A stretch of 10,693 nt of DNA from Deltaproteobacteria bacterium (GTDB lineage: Bacteria; Desulfobacterota; Desulfobacteria; Desulfobacterales; B30-G6), in the NCBI GenBank assembly GCA_003647375.1, contig QMMS01000140.1, forward strand, positions 1 to 10,693, read 5' to 3'. Positions 8,234 to 10,693 of the stretch are shown one piece after another (positions within the stretch are counted from its first letter, which is position 1; every line of letters begins with the position of its first letter). Made by a program: the position numbers and the translations under genes. The notes beneath the pieces were generated by a model. That model made no database searches and was not told where the DNA came from. It was given only the letters and a program-made list of their open reading frames with translations.

Positions 8234-10195
8234 ATGTACGAAGACAAAGAACTTCAGGAATATAGAGATCTTCTCAAGACACCGGATCATTTTGAGGAAG
8301 GATTCAGCTGGAAGACGGTCGTGGGAGCCATCTTCATCGGCTTCCTCATGATGCCCGGCAGCATGTACCTGCAGCTGGTGATCGGTGCAGGCATCGGACC
8401 GGCGGCACGATGGGTTACGATTATCCTGTTTGCCGAACTAGCCAAGCGTTCTTACAGCGAGCTGAAACAGCAGGAAATTTTTCTGCTCTACTATATGGCC
8501 GGGGCTGCGTTGGCAACCCCCTTCCAGGGACTGCTGTGGAGCCAGTACCTGGTACAATCCGATGCCGCCCGCATGTTGGGCCTGACCGAATTCATTCCTA
8601 CCTGGATAGCGCCCGGCGGCGAGTCCGAGTCACTGCTGCAGCGTTCTTTCTTCCATCGGGACTGGATGATTCCGATCCTTCTGCTCATGGGCACACAGAT
8701 CATTCAACGTATCGACCAGTTCGGCCTGGGATATGCTCTCTACCGCATCACGAGCGATGTGGAGAAACTTCCCTTTCCCATGGCCCCGGTAGCTGCCCTG
8801 GGAACCATGGCCTTGGCTGAGTCAACGGAAGAAAGAAAGAAAAGCTGGAAGTGGCGGGTCTTTTCCATCGGTGGTGTGATAGGTCTGGCATTCGGGACCA
8901 TCTATGTGGTTCTCCCCACCCTCAGCGGCTTAATCCTGATGGAACCGATTCGCCTGATTCCGATTCCCTGGATCGAGCTGACCGGGCATACCGAGAACTT
9001 TCTACCCGCTGTGGCCACCGGCATTCAACTTGACCTGGGTCTTGTCTTTATCGGCATGGTGCTGCCATTCTGGGCAGTCATCGGTGGTCTTGTGGGCCTG
9101 CTCATCACCGTGGCGGCAAACCCGACCCTGCACCATTTTGGCATCCTTACGCGTTGGCATCCGGGAATGGAAACCGTCGATACCGTATTTGCCAACAATT
9201 TCGACTTCTACTTGAGCTTCAGTATCGGTCTGGGCCTTTCCATCGCCTTTATCGGCATCTGGCATGTGATACGTTCCTTTAAAAAAAGCTCGACACAACA
9301 ACGTGGGACACTCAAGGACCTGTTTCATCCGCCTCCGGGCCGTGGTGATTTTAACTTCTGGATCTCCATCGGGATCTATGTGTTTTCCACCATTTCCTAC
9401 GTGCTGCTCTGTGTCTGGCTGGTACCCAATTTCCCCTGGATATTTTTTCTCTTGTATGGATTTATCTACACACCCATCGTGTCCTACATCACCGCCCGTA
9501 TGGAAGGAATTGCCGGACAGTTTGTAAGTCTTCCTCTGGTTCGGGAAGCCAGCTTTATCATGGGTGCCAAATACTTTGGTTACCAGGGAATTGAAATATG
9601 GTATGCCCCCATTCCGATCCATAACTACGGCGAGGCCACCGTCAATTTCCGCCAGATCGAACTGACCGGAACCAGCATCCGTGGTATCATCAAATCGGAA
9701 ATCGTCGTCTTTCCCGTGGTCATGACGGCCAGCCTGCTGTTTTCGCAATTCATCTGGCGCCTGGCCCCCATACCCTCCAATGCCTATCCGTATGCCCAGG
9801 AACTGTGGCATCTGCAGGCCCTCAACACTCTGCTGATGCAGACATCCACCCTGGAAGGAAACTCCTTGTTCTACCAAGCACTCAACTGGGTATACGTGGT
9901 GGCCGGCATGGGCCTGGGTGTTGTCACCTATTCCATTCTGGTCATGCTGGGGCTACCCATCCTGCTGGTGTACGGCATGGTCCGCGGACTGGGGCAAAGC
10001 ACACCCCACGGCATGATCCTGGAAGTCATCGGCGCACTGCTGGGGCGATTCTATTTCTATAAACGATACGGCAGCATGTGGCGACAATACGCACCGGTTC
10101 TTCTGGCGGGTTTTTCCTGCGGTATGGGGCTGACCGGTATGTTTGCCATGGGGGTAACCCTTATTCTCAAGTCACTAGGGCGGCTGGCTTATTAA
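8234..10195 (+). CDS. Polytopic membrane protein, second OPT-like paralogue (DUF6784/6785-like)
   Basis: This 653-residue inner-membrane protein is a distant paralogue of the preceding membrane protein. The acidic N-terminus (1-25) leads into FEEGFSWKTVVGAIFIG and about 12 to 14 membrane segments, among them 28-53, 57-72, 82-107, 143-160, 209-232, 266-299, 323-349, 375-398, 402-429, 485-512, 550-585 and 619-648. EKLPFPMAPVAAL (177-189) strongly recalls the L-P-[FY]-P loop of bacterial OPT transporters. The ending HGMILEVIGALLGRFYFYKRYG (592-613) aligns with the HPIGY...RYGG ending of its neighbour. The start is uncertain: ATG 8234 is preferred because the protein then begins with the conserved-looking acidic leader, but an in-frame TTG at 8201 would add 11 residues, and neither has a good ribosome site. 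No terminator is visible directly after the stop. Transport of a peptide or chelate is inferred from the OPT resemblance only. Confidence 0.88.
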   Translation: MYEDKELQEYRDLLKTPDHFEEGFSWKTVVGAIFIGFLMMPGSMYLQLVIGAGIGPAARWVTIILFAELAKRSYSELKQQEIFLLYYMAGAALATPFQGLLWSQYLVQSDAARMLGLTEFIPTWIAPGGESESLLQRSFFHRDWMIPILLLMGTQIIQRIDQFGLGYALYRITSDVEKLPFPMAPVAALGTMALAESTEERKKSWKWRVFSIGGVIGLAFGTIYVVLPTLSGLILMEPIRLIPIPWIELTGHTENFLPAVATGIQLDLGLVFIGMVLPFWAVIGGLVGLLITVAANPTLHHFGILTRWHPGMETVDTVFANNFDFYLSFSIGLGLSIAFIGIWHVIRSFKKSSTQQRGTLKDLFHPPPGRGDFNFWISIGIYVFSTISYVLLCVWLVPNFPWIFFLLYGFIYTPIVSYITARMEGIAGQFVSLPLVREASFIMGAKYFGYQGIEIWYAPIPIHNYGEATVNFRQIELTGTSIRGIIKSEIVVFPVVMTASLLFSQFIWRLAPIPSNAYPYAQELWHLQALNTLLMQTSTLEGNSLFYQALNWVYVVAGMGLGVVTYSILVMLGLPILLVYGMVRGLGQSTPHGMILEVIGALLGRFYFYKRYGSMWRQYAPVLLAGFSCGMGLTGMFAMGVTLILKSLGRLAY

Positions 10196-10362
10196 CCCCA
10201 AGATAGAATCAGAGCCGCACTGACCGGCACAATCCCTTCCTTGTCGATGTTGTCCTGGGCCCGCGCCATGGCCACAGGATAAATAGTGAAAACCATCCCG
10301 AAACAAACAGTCAAGGGCAGCAGCACACTCAGGCCCGCCCGACCAGCACCGCTATGAGCCAA
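10192..10362 (-). pseudogene. Internal fragment of a YcaD-like MFS transporter
   Basis: Read on the minus strand from a TTG at 10362, 56 codons run to a TAA at 10192-10194 that overlaps the stop codon of the plus-strand gene. The translation includes FTIYPVAMARAQDN, followed by SAALILSWG. This closely resembles the segment FTLYPVAMAWA...ALLLSY near helices 9-10 of E. coli YcaD, an MFS family member of about 380 residues. Everything before and after that segment is missing, so this is a decayed remnant with both ends lost, not a functional transporter. AAGGAGGTG just upstream (10367-10375) could still act as a ribosome site, but the resulting peptide would be a partial membrane hairpin. The match is by eye and from memory. 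Confidence 0.55.
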
Positions 10363-10473
10363 TCACACCTCCTTGATAGCATACCACATTGTGGTTATTC
10401 TGTATTCTATTCCCAATGGGGCCAACTTTGTCGGTACGATTGAAGAATTAGCAGCGCGTGATCGACAAGCCAT
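10363..10473 (-). CDS. Small 36-residue ORF, unknown
   Basis: On the minus strand, ATG at 10473 opens a 36-codon frame ending in TGA at 10363-10365, directly against the TTG of the MFS fragment (TGATTG). A strong Shine-Dalgarno, AAAGGAGG (10477-10484), precedes it with a rather short 3-base spacing. The product ends GIEYRITTMWYAIKEV. I do not recognise it: there is no signal peptide, membrane helix or known motif. It may be a genuine small gene once coupled to a downstream reading frame, or the stub of a larger deleted gene. The Shine-Dalgarno is the main argument for translation. Confidence 0.3.
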   Translation of the reverse strand: MACRSRAANSSIVPTKLAPLGIEYRITTMWYAIKEV

Positions 10474-10504
10474 AGGCCTCCTTTAAATAAAACCTAAGAT
10501 GAGC

Positions 10505-10581
10505 GTTTAAAATTTTAAGAATATTAGATTTAGAAATAATTTCAAAAGAATCGATCCATTTGAATTCTTAAAATTTGAAAC
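10505..10581. repeat. AT-rich inverted repeat, 18-bp arms
   Basis: GTTTAAAATTTTAAGAAT (10505-10522) is the inverse of ATTCTTAAAATTTGAAAC (10564-10581), with a single mismatch and 41 bases between the arms. The element is far more AT-rich than its surroundings. It could be a short terminal-inverted-repeat element, a protein-binding site, or a transcript hairpin separating minus-strand units. No target-site duplication is obvious at its borders. Confidence 0.65.
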
Positions 10582-10690
10582 CCGTTGGGATTGCCGATCT
10601 TACCGCATCTACGGCGTCAGATGCCATACCGCATAGTTCACTATAGCGGAACAGCATCTTCCTTGTAGCTACGGCAACCTCGACAATCGC
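10568..10690 (-). other. Possible minus-strand coding remnant at window edge
   Basis: The minus strand reads open for 40 codons from the window edge to a TAA at 10568-10570, which lies inside the right arm of the inverted repeat. The translation ends VDAVRSAIPTGFKF. A TGA in the same frame occupies 10691-10693, so the frame cannot continue outward unless there is a frameshift. The only ATG start has no properly spaced ribosome site. It reads like the C-terminus of an eroded gene but matches no family I can name. Confidence 0.2.
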
Positions 10691-10693
10691 TCA

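Noticed and set aside
9002..9877. Minus-strand 291-codon ORF
   Set aside because: It lies antisense inside the second OPT-like gene. Its composition is rich in His, Gln, Gly and Asp with no domain, typical of the complement of a membrane protein gene.

Overview
The window holds four large plus-strand genes in one direction (184-10195), flanked by short repeat-bearing intergenic DNA on the left and about 500 bases of apparently decayed sequence on the right. I see no rRNA, tRNA, CRISPR array, transposase or phage gene. GC content is near 50 percent across the genes. Shine-Dalgarno sites, a Sec-type signal peptide and a LolD/MacB-type ABC system point to a Gram-negative, double-membrane bacterium. 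The style of the intergenic repeats and of the membrane proteins suggests a Desulfobacterota (delta-proteobacterial) or Planctomycetes-like genome, but this placement is an impression and not a demonstrated assignment.

Layout. Positions 1-183 carry a dispersed-type palindrome (22-60) and an intrinsic terminator (130-154) that probably ends a gene outside the window. Gene 1 (184-918) is a LolD/MacB-type ABC ATPase. Gene 2 (1029-5873) is a 1614-residue fusion. It has a signal peptide, a periplasmic domain resembling an M28 zinc aminopeptidase that appears to have lost every metal ligand, a small beta domain, three extra membrane segments, a four-helix FtsX/MacB permease with its periplasmic core domain, and a long cytoplasmic tail. 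Gene 3 (5912-7951) and gene 4 (8234-10195) encode distantly paralogous polytopic membrane proteins that resemble the uncharacterised DUF6785/DUF6784 families and, more distantly, OPT-type oligopeptide transporters. Between genes 3 and 4 lies a compact nest of period-8 and period-9 repeats, followed by two hairpins at the start of gene 4.

How they may work together. Genes 1 and 2 form a complete ABC machine of the mechanotransmission type (ATPase dimer plus permease dimer), with a very large periplasmic part built on a probable pseudo-peptidase. Genes 3 and 4 would supply one or two OPT-like membrane channels or carriers. One reading is that the dead peptidase domain binds a peptide-like or peptidoglycan-like ligand, and that the ABC motor and the OPT-like pair cooperate in moving or sensing it. 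This is inference. The sequence shows only co-orientation, tight spacing (genes 2 and 3 are 38 bases apart) and compatible topology.

Right flank (10196-10693). The minus strand carries an internal fragment of a YcaD-like MFS transporter abutting the gene 4 stop codon, a 36-codon ORF of unknown nature just upstream of it, an AT-rich inverted repeat, and a possible further coding remnant. This stretch looks like eroded DNA.
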